Made by a program: the position numbers and the translations under genes. Below, in pieces: positions 10,880 to 21,980 of a DNA stretch of 64,000 bases (within the stretch, counting starts at the first letter, position 1; each line of letters starts with the position of its first letter). Below the pieces are notes generated by a model. The model saw only the letters and a list, made by a program, of their open reading frames with translations. It ran no database searches and had not been told where the DNA came from. Origin of the DNA: Laguncularia racemosa (Eukaryota > Streptophyta > Magnoliopsida > Myrtales > Combretaceae); contig JBBMOL010000442.1 in NCBI GenBank assembly GCA_037954665.1, positions 124,001 to 188,000 on the forward strand, read 5' to 3'.

Positions 10880-11083
10880 TTTAGGGAGTACAATTTTGGC
10901 CTTCATTGTCGGAACCCTAGTTTTTCAGCCTTCATCATCGGAACCCGAATTTTTCAGCTTTCATCGCTAAAACCCTAATTTTTTCAACTGTCATCACCGG
11001 AATTCCTTTTTATTTTTTTTAACCCACTCTAAGCCGTTTTTTTTTTAACCCTGATCAGTTCTCTTTTGCTGTGGGTTGTCAGA

Positions 11084-11101
11084 ATTCTCTCTCTCTCTCT
11101 C
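11084..11101. repeat. (CT)n microsatellite in copia-4 leader
   Basis: An uninterrupted CT run of about eight repeats in the untranslated leader of copia-4. Nearby T runs at 11262-11278 and 11291-11302 are also low complexity. Confidence 0.85.
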
Positions 11102-11736
11102 GTCAACACTTGGTAGGATCCAAACCCACAATCATCTGATTAGAAGTTAACCCACGAACATGCAAGAACCACCGTGGCACATTAGTTTTTAGAGTCGACA
11201 GTAGGGTTTGACATGTTTGTCTTGTTTTTTTGGTCACACAAGGGTTAGGTCATCGACATTCTGTTTTTTTTTTTTTTTGGTCGTCAGTGGATTTTTTTTT
11301 TTTCGGCTTGTTCAGTTCTATGTTTTTGGTCGTCGATGGTCTATTCTGTTTGCTCCAACCTACAGGCCTGTTGTTCCAGCAATGTACAGGCTAGGTCTGG
11401 TCTACTCTGTTTTTATTCGTCGGCGGTCTGTTATTCCAGCAACGTTTTTGTTTGTTGTCGGAGTCTCTAGGGTTGTCAGAATCCACGTGAGAGGCAAGAT
11501 ACACATCTTTCTTGTTCACCACGTCAAATACTAGTTGTCTTACTCTAGTCCACCACGTTGAACAATAGAGACCTATGAAATTTGTAACATAGGGTAGGCT
11601 TAATTGTGTGTGCTGATTGATTGCGTGAGCAGGTTATTGGTGTGTTTGGCTTGGTGTGTTGATCTAGTCGTGATGTCTGAAATTATAGCACAATCAGATT
11701 ACATTACTCGAACTAATGAAGGATGGAAATTGTTTT

Positions 11737-12640
11737 CAACCACCTAGAGAATTACAGCACATTCAAGCAGCATATAGGTTAGATGGAAAGAACTATTTGA
11801 AATGGTCTTAGTTAATTCGAACCATTCTAAAAGGAAAAGGGAAAGTAAACCATCTCATTGGAACTAGATCACAACTAGGAGACCCATTGTTTGAGAAATG
11901 GGATGAGGAGGATTCTATGATCATGGTATGGTTATGGAGCTTCATGATCCTTGAGATAAGTGATACAGTGATGTTTATGGACACAACCAAGGATATTTAG
12001 GGTGCAATCCGACAAACATATTCAAATGCTAAAGATGCAACTCAAGTATATGAGGTGAAGGTTAAGACTATGGCTACAAAACAAGGAAACAAAATACTGA
12101 CAGAGTATGCTAAAACTAAAATCCCTATGGCAACAACTTGATCACTATAGGGTAATTCAGATTAGGTGTTCAGAAGATGTTACAATTCTCAAGAATTTTA
12201 TTGAACAAGATAGAGTTTATGATTTCCTTATTGGTTTGAATCCTAAATTTGATCAAGTTAAAATTCAAATTCTTGGAAAATAGGAGGTTCCATGCTTTAA
12301 TGAGGTGGTGGCCATTATTAGGGGTGAAGAAAGTAGGAGGATTCTAATGCTTGAGTCTTCTCCCACAGATGGCTCGGACATGATAGCTAAAAATGCCAAA
12401 ACGAGTGTAGGAGGAGCAAATAGAAGTACTAGTTTTGATGTTGTGAAAAATGTTCAATTCAAGAGCTTGAATTGAGAAGAATTATGGTGTACTTATTGCC
12501 AAAAGCCGCACCACACCAATTAAAAATGCTGGAAATTACACAGGAAGCTTTCAAGTCGTGAGTGGGGGCAGAAAAGTAGTCCATCTCATGGCTCAAGATA
12601 GGCTCACATTACTGTTGATGCAACAAAGGAACAGAATTGA
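11737..12640 (+). pseudogene. copia-4 gag
   Basis: Plus-strand gag remnant matching copia-1 gag: LQHIQAAYRLDGKNYLKWS, then a stop, then LIRTILKGKGKVNHLIGT, FEKWDEEDSMIMVWLW, ATQVYEVKVKTMATKQGNK. After a frameshift comes IEQDRVYDFLIGLNPKFDQV. The zinc knuckle around 12490 reads CTYCQKPHHTN, then a stop, then KCWKLH, so the CCHC motif is itself interrupted. Several stops rule out a working product. Confidence 0.85.
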
Positions 12641-12649
12641 CAGGAGCTA

Positions 12650-14236
12650 GCTAGTCTTAATCAAGAAGATATTGAAAGAGTGAGGTCCTTCCTTAATAAC
12701 ATGGAGAAACCTTCTGGAATTTGTTCTTTAGCATATTCAGGTGAGAAGCTTCTTTCATTTGGATTCAGTGTTTCAGAAACACCCTTGCAACACTCTTGGA
12801 TCATGAATTCAAGAGCCACCGACCACATGACCCACTCTTCCAAATATTTTTCCACTACAGATGGGACCTTAACAACTGTAGCTAGTATAGATGTCTAGAT
12901 CAACCCATCCATAACCTTAAAAAATGTCTTACATGTTACCAATCTGCCAATCTTATTTCTATACTGAAAATCTCACAAAATTTACCTTGCAAAGTGATAT
13001 TTTACAATAATTATTGTATATTTCAAGAAAAGGATTCGAAGAGGATGATTGGACTTGCTAAAGAATGGGATGATCTTTATTGCCTTGAAGAGTCAACTAA
13101 AGCAAGCAATTTCAAAAACATATTATCTCTTTCTTTCACATTCGAATCCATCTTATCCAATAAAAAAAAAAGCTTTCCTTTATCATTGCCATTTAGGTTA
13201 TCTATCCTTTAGGATTGTTAAAGTTTTATTTCCCTCATTATTTTCTAAACTTGATGTTGAAAGTCTTCATTGTGAGATGTGTGAGCTTGCTAAACACAAG
13301 CGTGTACCTTTTCCAATAAGTAGTAAAAGTACTTTTCCTTTTCACCTTATTCATATAGATATTTAAGGTCCTAGCACTATTTCTAATGTTTCTAGAGCAC
13401 GATAGTTTGTGACTTTCATTAATGACTATACTCGAGTCACCTAGGTTTTTTTGCTCAAGCATAAATCTGATGTTAGTTCTATGTTCCTTGATTTCTTTTC
13501 AGTGAGAAGAAATCAGTTTAGTGTGAGTATTAAAAAACTAAGATCTGATAATACTTGGGATTATTTCAATCAAATCATCACTCGTTGTGAAAAAGAGGGA
13601 ATAATTCATGAATTTTCATATATCAAAACACCTCAACAAAATGGGGTGGTTGAGAGGAAAAATGCACATCTTTTAGGTTAAACACGAGCATTGTTGTTCT
13701 AGAAATGTGTTTCAACATTTTTGGGGGGAAGTTGTTTTCACAGCCACATATCTTATTAAAGGCTTCCTACTCGAGTTTTAGGATTCAAGAGTCCAATGGA
13801 AGTACTTTCCTCTTTCTATCTAAATTTTTCCATCACAAATCATCTTACACCTCGCATTTTTAAGTGTGTATCCATTGTTTATGTCCATAATCAAAACAAA
13901 GAGATTTATTCCTCGAGCCCTAAAATGTGTTTTTTTGGGGATATTCCTCAACTCAGAAAGGATATAGGTGCTATCATCCTCCATCTAAAGAATTTTTAGG
14001 TGTCAAGGGATGTCACTTTCAATAAGCAAAAAGCATATTTCACTCAATCTTATCTTCAAGGGGAGAGCTTTAGGCAAGATAAGGTGAGTTTAGAGAGTTT
14101 TCTTCTTGAGTTGAGCGATCTTTCTCTACCAACTCAATCCCCTCAACCTACACCTGTTAAGTCCACATCGGTTGAGTCTCTAGCTATTAGCCCACATGTT
14201 TCTAACCTTGAAAAATTTGTTCTTGAAGACATGTGA
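12650..14236 (+). pseudogene. copia-4 protease and integrase region
   Basis: The protease region carries SWIMNSRATDHMTHSSKYF where intact relatives have WIIDSGATDHMT: the catalytic Asp is Asn and the Gly is Arg, so it is dead. Integrase follows in fragments: LHCEMCELAKHKRVPFP, KKLRSDNTWDYFNQIIT, TPQQNGVVERKNAHLLG, then the linker YFTQSYLQGESF. At least four stops and frame changes occur between 12896 and 13999. Confidence 0.85.
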
Positions 14237-14248
14237 TTTGATAAGAAC

Positions 14249-16035
14249 TTGGTGTACTCAAGACAAAAAAAGGACATTCACATTTCAGAATTTGTGCAAA
14301 TTCAAGAATTTGACTCAAGTCCTTCAAATGAGGTAACAATTTCTGATTTTCCAACTTTGCAAAGTGAAACTGAACCTCAAAATAATGATGATGATCAAAA
14401 CCTTCCAATTGCCCTTAAGAAAGAAAAGAGTGCACAAAAAGACCACTATACCCCTTGTCGCACTACCATTCTTTCAAAAAATTCTCACCTAACTACAGAG
14501 CCTTCCTTGTCAACCTTAACATTGTCACCCTTCCTACTACCCTATCTATCGCATTATTTAACGAAAAATGGAAGCAAGCTATGGATATTGAAATGGAGGC
14601 TCTTGAAAAGAATAGGACTTGGGAACTAGTCAAATTGACAATAGGAAAGAGGCCTATAAGTTGCAAATGGGTCTATACAGTAAAATATAAGGTCAATGGG
14701 TTGATTGAAAGGTATGAGGCAAGGTTAGTCGCCAAGGGATAAACACAAACTTATGGACTTGACTATTTGGAAACCTTTGCGCCAATTGCAAAGATGAACA
14801 TGATGAGTATCATTTTGTCCCTATTTGCTAAACTTGGGTGGGAGTTACAACAATTTGATGTGAAAAATGCATTCTTGCATGGAGAACTAGTGGATGGGAT
14901 TTACATGGAAGTCCCACTTGGGTACTGGAAAAATATGAGTACTGACACAATATGTAAATTGAATAAAGCTTTATATGGTCTAAAACAATCTCCTTGAGCA
15001 TGGTTTGAGAGATTTTGTAGAGTTATGTTGGCTTCAGGATACAAGCAAAGTCAAGGAGACCATACTTTGTTCATCAAACACTTAGCTTCAAGGGGGATGA
15101 CAACCTTACTTATGTATGTAAATGACATCATTTTGACTGGAAATAATGAAAGAGAACAACAAGTTTCAAGTCAGTGCCTAGCTAAAGTATTCGAGATCAA
15201 GATGTTAGGGAGATTGAAGTATTTCCTAGGAATTGAAGTTGTTAATTCATAAAGGGGGATTTTTATATCCCAACAGAAATATGTGATTGATTTGCTTAAA
15301 GAGATAGGTCAAGTTACATGCAAAGCAGCAAGTACACCTATAGACCTGAATCATTAACTAGGTGTAGAAGAAGATGCCATGGTGAACAGAGAAATGTAGC
15401 AGCATCTAGTCAAACGGCTCATTTACTTGTCTTATACTAGACCTGATATAGCTTATATAGTAAGCTTGATAAGCTAGTTCATGCATAGCCTAAGAAAGAT
15501 TGCACATAGGATTCTGCAGTATCTCAAAGGAACACTAACAAGGGGGATTTTGTTGAAAAGAAATGATGATATAATCTTTGAAGCCTACACTGATGTAGAC
15601 TATGTAGGATCTATTGTTGATAGGCGATCAACAACAGGGTATTACACTTTTATGGGAGGAAATCTAGTGATATGGAGAAGCAAAAAGCAAAGTGTAGTTG
15701 TACGGTCTAGTATTGAGGCAGAATTTCATACAATGGCATAAGACATAGGTGAGCTACTATGGTTGAAAATCATCCTCGAAGACTAAAATTTACTAGGTTA
15801 GGCCAATGAAGCTCTATTGTGACAATAAGTTAGCAATAAGCATGACTCACAATCCAGTTCAACATGATCAAACTAAACACATTGAGATTCATCGAAGAAA
15901 AATTGGACAGTGTCCTAATATTTACTCCATATGTATCCACACACAGACAACTTGCAGTCATTCTCACCAAAGGGTTGAATAGTTTAACATTTGAGAGGAT
16001 TGTGTCCCAGCTGGGAATGGGAAGTTTCAATTCAC
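14249..16035 (+). pseudogene. copia-4 reverse transcriptase and RNase H
   Basis: RT blocks in order: WKQAMDIEMEALEKNRTWEL, CKWVYTVKYKVNGLIERYEA, LVAKG then a stop, ETFAPIAKMNMMSIILSLFA, QQFDVKNAFLHGELVDGIYM, LNKALYGLKQSP then a stop, and GYKQSQGDHTLFIKH. The catalytic box is LMYVNDIILTG: the first Asp of YVDD is Asn. RNase H follows: EAYTDVDYVGSIVDRRSTTG, SKKQSVVVRSSIEAEF. At least six in-frame stops are present. Confidence 0.88.
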
Positions 16036-16038
16036 CAG

Positions 16039-16050
16039 CTTGAGGGGGAG
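16039..16050 (+). other. copia-4 polypurine tract
   Basis: cttgagggggag next to the 3' LTR, identical in core to that of copia-1. Confidence 0.88.
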
Positions 16051-16230
16051 TATAGAAAAGTACATGTTTAGAGATTATATGTATTTATTTTAGATATTGT
16101 ATAGATATAGTTTAGGAAATTATTTTTTACGAAATTTTTTAAATTAATATTATAACCATTCTATGTTATATCAATTTCTAGTGGAATAATCAATAAAGAA
16201 AGGGATTTAATTTGAACCCTATTTTCAATA
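16051..16230 (+). repeat. copia-4 3' LTR
   Basis: 180 bp, starts tatagaaaagtac (TG changed to TA), followed by target duplication gagta. Confidence 0.88.
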
Positions 16231-17720
16231 GAGTAGATAGTGTTGCCATATCTCCAAAAATAATTCTTATCATAAATAGAATATCTAAGGCATTGATCAC
16301 TCAATTTCTTACTAAAATAGAATATTTAAGCCAATACAAAACTTATCTTTAACAATCTTGAAGCTAACTTAGGCTTCGATACTCCACTTAAATATCTAGA
16401 ATTTCTTGGTTAAGTTAATTAGTGGGGCTATAGGGGTATTGAAGTTTCTAGCAAACCTACAGTAAGAGGAGGTTAAGCCTAAACTTCTAATGTGGGACAT
16501 GTTTCTAGGTACAGGCCACTCTTTAATGGATTCAACTTTCCCTTCATCCACCTCTACATCATCACAGAAAACAACATATGATAAGAAAACTACTTGAGGC
16601 TGCTAAAACAAACACATTTCGAGGTTTACAAGTTCTCTTGCAAACACTCTCTTTAAGTGGATTAAGTGTTCTTAGAGATTCTTGTTATAGTCAAGAATGT
16701 CATCAAAGTACATACAACATGATTCTGTGAGTCTCATAAAGTTACTAAGGCATTGGACAAACTGATTGGCAGTACTAACCGCTCATAGAGACGATGCTTA
16801 GTGTTAAAAGTGGTTTTCCACTCATCTCCCTTGTGCATTCTACTTTGGTAGCATTTGCTCAAGGTCATCTTTTGAGATAGTAGCTATATGTAATTTATTG
16901 AGAATATCATGTAATTGTGGGATCAAATGACGATATGCTATGGTTATTATGTTAATGGCTCTACTACCTACACACAATCTCATTATCCTATCCTTTTTGG
17001 ACAGTAAGAGGGAAAGTATGTAACAAAGACTAAGAGACTCACTAGCATATCCCTTACCAAGTAATTCGTCTACTTGTCTTTATGGTCCTTTTGCCTTTTC
17101 AAGATTCATCTTATATGTTGGTTGATTAAGTAAAATGGCTATTGACACTAAGTCAATTTGATTTTCTATGCTTCTTAACGATGGCAAACTTAGGGCTTAA
17201 CTCTTCAAGGAACAAAGTGGGAGATTCTTCTTAGAGTTTTGATATTACAGGGGGTGATTGTTTATGAGTACTAATCATACCCTAAATAACAACAACACTT
17301 AAGGTTAACCCGTACCTCCTTTTATCCTCCCCAAGTGAAAAAGAAAACCACTTTTTCTTTTTTATTTTCTATTTTTTTCAAAATGTATTTGGTCTTGCCT
17401 AAGCTCCTTTGGTCTCAAAGAACACAACATAAATCTCTTACAATACTTAACTAGAGAGTATTTGTTTGTGAATCCATCATGAGTAGTCATACAATCATAT
17501 TGCCAAGGTTTCTCTAGCACACTAGTAACACAATTCCATCTTTATTATTTAGCCATCTAAGTTTGTATAGTTGGGATAGTCGATGGTGGATCGACTTAAC
17601 TTCTCAACTAAGGTAGTAGAGGCAATATTTGTGTAACTTACACCATCTACAATAGCTGCACATGCTTTATTCCCTATCCTAGCACCTTTGTGAAATATTT
17701 TCTTGCTTTGCTCATTTTCT
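16231..17720 (-). pseudogene. gypsy-A protease, reverse transcriptase and RNase H start
   Basis: On the minus strand, 17720-17440 gives a gypsy aspartic protease: ARIGNKACAAIVDGVSYTNI, where the family has VCSLIIDGGSxTNVAS. RT follows: a block like MHKGDEWKTTFNTKHRLYER around 16830, ESCCMYFDDILDYN around 16700 with the catalytic DD intact, VDEGKVESIKEWPVPRNMSH and TSSYCRFARNFNTPIAPLI. RNase H starts with EIWQHYLLP and is interrupted at 16231 by copia-4. Several stops and frame changes. Confidence 0.82.
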
Positions 17721-17829
17721 TCCTTCACATCACCAAACTAGGTGCTCCTAACAACTAAAAGTACCTCAGGTAGGTTCTCACTCTGATCTATTTCCATGGG
17801 TTGCTTTTGGGTCTCATGGGATTCCTCGT

Positions 17830-18030
17830 TCACTTTTAACCTCTCCACTAAAGTCAGAATTGAACATGACCTTCTAATAAGACACTATGATGCAATGCAT
17901 CCAAGTCCTTGGTACTTGGAACATTTATTTTCCCTAACCCTTTTAGGTTCCACATATGAGGGTTTTGGGGTTGTGCTCTTGTTCTCAACTATCTCAAGGG
18001 TACAAAACTTGCTAATCTTAGGTTCAAAGG
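17830..18030 (-). pseudogene. gypsy-A gag tail with zinc knuckle
   Basis: Minus strand, just below the solo LTR: FEPKISKFCTLEIVENKSTT, KPSYVEPKRVRENKCSKYQG then LGCIAS, a stop and CLIRRS. The intact family form is RCFKCQGLGHIASQCPNRRV, so the second Cys is Tyr, the His is Cys and there is a stop. It continues the gag of 18776-19470 across the solo LTR. Confidence 0.78.
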
Positions 18031-18770
18031 TGATGCGGAACCCTAAGACCCAAATTGTTTCTTAGAACTCGTTACCAATCAAATCAGAATTTGATTTTCA
18101 CCAAAGTAATCAGAATGGTTTGTTCAATTACCCAAGAACACGTTTGTGAAAAGAACTCAAGTTATAATTGAAAATTATCCCTTGAACCTAAGATCAAAGT
18201 ATTCAAGAACAATAGAAATAGGAATTAAAAATTGAAATACAAGAGATGAACTCAATTGCATTCAACTCAACACCTTATGCATAAAAACACAAGAAAACAA
18301 ACTCTCTTATATTCCAATTTGAAAACTCAATACAACTTACATGATGCTTAAAACAAAACTAAACAGTCCTATTTATAGAGTTTTTTTCATCAAAAGTACA
18401 TCGAACCTAAATAATCAAGGTGGTGTCACTAATTAACTCTTGTAACTCCCACTTGGTTGGAAAAACTGCTCAAATTTATTGTAAGGAGTTGTTTCAAGGT
18501 TCAATGAATCTAGACATTACTTGAATGGCTAAAAATGAGATGGGCTGAATCTAAAGCTAATCTTTTAGCCTAACTAAATTAATGAATTTGGGCTCTTTAA
18601 AATCTCCAAGCTTGCATAGCCCATTATCAACCCATTTTTCAAAAAATAATTGAAGTTGTTCCTTTAGTCTTTTAGTTTGGGCCTTGGTGATTGGTCTACT
18701 AAAATCTTCAAGATGATTCTCCAAGTCACTTTTTTTAACATTAGTGGCATGTGGAGTAGCATTTGTATCA
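18031..18770 (-). mobile_element. Solo gypsy LTR of the gypsy-D superfamily
   Basis: 740 bp between perfect 5-bp duplications aaagg (18026-18030 and 18771-18775). On the minus strand it begins TGATACAAATGC and ends GGGTTCCGCATCA, closely like gypsy-D LTRs (start TGATGAGG, end GGGTTCACGCATCA). It encodes a C-terminal polyprotein tail on the minus strand, FSRPITKAQTKRLKEQLQLF. It has no internal region, so it arose by LTR-LTR recombination or is a very reduced element. It interrupts the gag of gypsy-A. Confidence 0.92.
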
Positions 18771-18775
18771 AAAGG

Positions 18776-19470
18776 GTTTCGACATACTAGGTTCTGCAAG
18801 GCATTGACATTTGGTTAGGATCCTAATATTTTTTCTTTACCTTTCTACCTTAAGGTCCAATTTAATGATGTCTTTGAGGCGGAGTAAGGTAACTGGTCAA
18901 TGACATTAGTTATATTCTTGTGTAGAGACCACTTAAGAATCTAGCAATGGTTTATTTTTCCAGTTCCCTAACTTCACACCTAATTGATAGGATTTTAAAC
19001 TCCAAAATGTAATCGAAGACATAAAGTGCTCACTATCTGTAGGTTTGTAGCTTAGTGAATTGATCTAACTTAGAGAAACTGGGTACAAAGTGTTTGAACA
19101 TTAAGCATTTCATTAATTACTTATGTTCTCACCTCCTCGTCCTCTTCTCTATGCCATTGGTGTTTTAAATTTTCCACTGTAAGCTTGCATAGTTCATATA
19201 TTCTAGAGAAGTTAGCCTAACTTTAGTGAACTCATCTTGAAAAGTTCAGAAATTCCCTACTTTGAGCTCATACTAGATGGTTCTTGAGTGAACTAGTACC
19301 TTGAAAAGAAGGAATATTAATTTTAAGCAAAGCTACAGTGTCTCCTGAATTTCCATCCATTCTAGGCAAGTCTACTAGGTCCTCTAAACCAAAAACCAGG
19401 TTTTCCATAAATTGGGGTAGATGTCCACACCCATTTCCATGCGTAGCTGACGGTTTGGGGGTTCATATAG
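18776..19470 (-). pseudogene. gypsy-A gag
   Basis: Degraded gypsy gag (retrotrans_gag) on the minus strand. From high to low: KINIPSFQGTSSLKNHLV, LTSLEYMNYASLQWK, a middle with frame changes, CEVRELEK then a stop then TIARFLSGLYTRI, and LRLKDIIKLDLKVER. This follows the usual order of nucleic-acid-packaging gag proteins of plant gypsy elements. It contains many stops. Confidence 0.8.
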
Positions 19471-19479
19471 TGGTGGATT

Positions 19480-20255
19480 TTGCTTTTATGCGGAGAAGTG
19501 GTTGTGCTACAAGATCATGCTTGTGATCTTATCTTAGGGCTAATGGAGGTGAAATCCTCACTATATAAGCATCTGTTTTTGTTCTTTTTGGGCCAAATTT
19601 TTCTATGTTGCAAGTGTTTAGGATATTTAGAGAGAATTCTATATCTCATAAAAATAATTAATAATTAGGGCTACTTATGAGAGAACCCTAGATCTCATAA
19701 AAACAGAAGATTCTGAGTAAAATTGGATGTGTCTTCTTTTCATTCATCACTGCCCTTAAATGGCCAGATTACAGAGATGACGAGCAGTTATTTAGCCATA
19801 GCAAACCCTAAATTTACTCCCTTGTGGCACGTAATCTAACCACACATTGACCGTCACAACAACCATTTATTACATATATGAACTGAGACTCACACATCAG
19901 CACCATATTTCCTTGGCACTTTGCCTAATGCCCACAGTGACACAGTTACATTACAACATAACACAGTAACTACACCACAGCATGATACTGTACAACACTA
20001 ACACCTGTCCTAACACTTGCCCATACTGTCCTATGACTAACACATGCTCCTAATACTAACACCGAACTAAAGACACATAAAATCTATCCATGCAAAAATA
20101 AAAACTAACACAGAGATATGCACTACACTATTTACATGATAAATACACACAGATGGTACATGACATTCACACAAATACTGGTCGTAACATTAATCTTGGA
20201 AATTGTGTGTGAGCTCACATGTAAAAATTGGTTCCCAGTTCATTGTCTCCCTTGT
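19480..20255 (-). other. LTR-like, AC-rich intergenic stretch between two gypsy gags
   Basis: No coding domain. 19700-20110 is rich in cacac/acaac words of the kind seen in gypsy LTRs at 7330-7400 and 50640-50810. Positions about 19509-19558 repeat part of 21207-21256. I read it as LTR and leader debris of one or more gypsy elements; ends not defined. Confidence 0.45.
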
Positions 20256-20259
20256 TGGT

Positions 20260-21180
20260 GTCTTGGGGGTCATTGTGCTCCTCTCCTTGATTTTCCACTT
20301 TCTATGCAAAATAATTTTTTGCACTTGTGCCCCACCATAAATGGTTCATCACAATTAAAATAAAGACCTTGCATCCTTTTTCTTCTATTTTGAGTGGGAT
20401 AATATTTTTATGTAAGGAGTCCGAGTTGAACTATAAGTTAGGACTTTAAGCTCCCTGTTGCTGGTTGGTTCTCTGATCTAGATGCCTTGACACTCATAAA
20501 GTCATTCCAGCCCCATTGCATGTGTAATGTCTTGGCAAATGTAGTTCAACTTCAACTGTGATATATTTTTTCAACCCAACAATTACTTCTTGCTTTGGAG
20601 TTAAAGATGGGGTTTGGATCAATAGCTGCTCAAATTTCCTTTTGACTGTTTTCCAGCAATCCAACTTGTCTCAACTTTGACAACTTCCCTAACTAGCTGC
20701 TACATAGTTGAGGAACAAATCACAAGTTGCACAAGGATTTAAATTCCTCCCACTTCAAACCAGGGCTCTCACATTCAAGTTTAAAAAATGATGACTGTTT
20801 CTCCAAGTGAAAAGTGGCTAGTTCCACTTGCTCATCAACTAAAACTCAGTGGTGTTTGAAATAATGCTCACACCGTTTTAACCAGGACAAAGGGTCAATG
20901 CTGCTATGATACTTCGGAAAATCCAATTTAGAAGTATTCTCCCCCACATGTAGTCACTGTTATGGAACATCCAGGTTAATATCATCAGTTTTTTGCTCAT
21001 AAACTTCCCAGATTCTACTTTGTTGTTTCCTACCATTCCAGACACAGTGGTGTCATGAGAAATGATTCCAGTTGCATTGTGATTAACTGCTAGCAAGCTT
21101 CCATTTGGGTGCGATCTTCCTTTTATGTGGCAAGAAACAATTCAAATTGCTGTTGCAAGATCTTGAACTCATCCATGAAG
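20260..21180 (-). pseudogene. Second degraded Ty3/gypsy gag (gypsy-B)
   Basis: Minus strand from about 21180: EPRFMDEFKILQQQFELFLA, then KLDFPKYHSSIDPLSWLKRC, EHYFKHH, VELATFHLEKQSSFFKLECE, LKWEEFKSL and finally the zinc knuckle LYFNCDEPFMVGHKCKKLFC, where intact elements read GLCFNCDEPFVPGHKCKRLF. The first Cys of the knuckle has become Tyr. Stops and frameshifts separate the blocks. Pol is absent; LTR-like sequence follows directly at 20250, so the element has a large internal deletion. Confidence 0.85.
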
Positions 21181-21203
21181 CGTGGCTCTAATTCTAAATT
21201 GTT

Positions 21204-21262
21204 ACAGGATCACGTTTGTGATCTTGTCTTTATGGTTAATGAAGCTGAAATCCTACAAGAGC
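21204..21262. repeat. Leader repeat with imperfect palindrome, copy 2
   Basis: The segment shares about 50 bp with 19504-19560 and includes the interrupted palindrome gatcacgtttgtgatc (gatcatgcttgtgatc in the other copy). Each copy lies just upstream of a gypsy gag on the minus strand. Confidence 0.6.
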
Positions 21263-21639
21263 AATTTACTCTACTGAGATGTACAAAAATAACAAGAATA
21301 AGATATTTAAATTGAGGAAACAAACTCAGGCTAAGAACTTGATGCTGTGGCATTGAATTTGTGATAAGAGATGCATATTTCTCACTCTTGTACAGGATTC
21401 CAATGTAAATGGTGTTTGTTTGCTCATAAAATCTGCTGTTTAACGACACAGAATTTCCAAGTATTCTACACTGTTTCATGAATTATGAATATTCTTCATA
21501 TTTCAAGCAATGTCCTAGCATTTTGGTAACTTTAAAATGACCAAATAATAGATTAACATACAAACAAGAGTTTCCAAGCTATATGGATTGACAAGACAAA
21601 ATAAATTTAACAAACAGAATTGATGCTGAAATTGGTGTG

Positions 21640-21815
21640 CAGAAAAAAAGTCCAGACACCTCATGCAAATCATTTGAAAGAGTCTTGGCCCTTTGACTGG
21701 GCTTGGCGTCAGCAAGGATATTTCTGGACTGCTCACTCCATTCATCCCTGACACTTTGATGGTCTTGTATGAAGTCCTGCTTCAGCAAGACTAGGTCTGG
21801 AGGAATGAATTGCAA
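21640..21815 (-). pseudogene. Putative exon of an unidentified host gene
   Basis: The minus strand carries a low-decay protein-like segment: LQFIPPDLVLLKQDFIQDHQ, SVRDEWSEQSRNILADAKPS, QRAKTLSNDLHEV. It could be bounded by an acceptor (cattcctccag) and a donor (gag/gtgtctgg) on that strand. I do not recognise the family. No neighbouring exon was found: LINE-1 starts right beside it and gypsy-B lies on the other side. A single exon or gene fragment; function unknown. Confidence 0.45.
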
Positions 21816-21980
21816 TATGTTAGAGAGAAAATGCTCTCCCCTCTCTCTAGAAACCACCCCACAACTCCCCCCCCTAAAAGACCACGTCTTTTAAAAGACC
21901 ACTTCTTTTAGGTCAAATACACACACAAACCTCATTTTTACCCCTACCCAGACTTTCCATTAGCTTGCCTACCGGACCAG

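Larger units (their letters stand above)
10679..16230 (+). mobile_element. Ty1/copia retrotransposon copia-4
   Basis: A 5,552-bp plus-strand copia with LTRs 10679-10867 (189 bp) and 16051-16230 (180 bp) and 5-bp target duplication gagta (10674-10678 and 16231-16235). A primer site follows the left LTR without spacing and a polypurine tract precedes the right LTR. It sits inside the RNase H gene of gypsy-A. Gag, protease, integrase and RT are recognisable and close to copia-1, but with many more stops. The right LTR starts TA rather than TG, and both LTRs end ATA rather than CA if the duplication is placed as above. Confidence 0.94.
9326..19480 (-). mobile_element. Old Ty3/gypsy element gypsy-A, split by copia-4 and a solo LTR
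   Basis: Minus-strand gypsy domains appear in the correct order through three separated blocks: gag 19470-18776, gag tail, zinc knuckle, protease, RT and RNase H 18030-16231, then the rest of RNase H, integrase and C terminus 10678-9330. The intervening blocks are a solo LTR (18031-18770, TSD aaagg) and copia-4 (10679-16230, TSD gagta). Removing both restores reading across the joins: the RNase H block WQHYLLPQEFLAHTDH spans the copia-4 site. Clear terminal LTRs were not found. The coding sequence is riddled with stops and frameshifts, so this is the oldest large layer of the region. Confidence 0.88.

Noticed and set aside
11208..11534. Plus-strand 108-codon frame, rich in Phe/Val/Arg
   Set aside because: T-run-rich leader of copia-4 upstream of gag; composition artefact.
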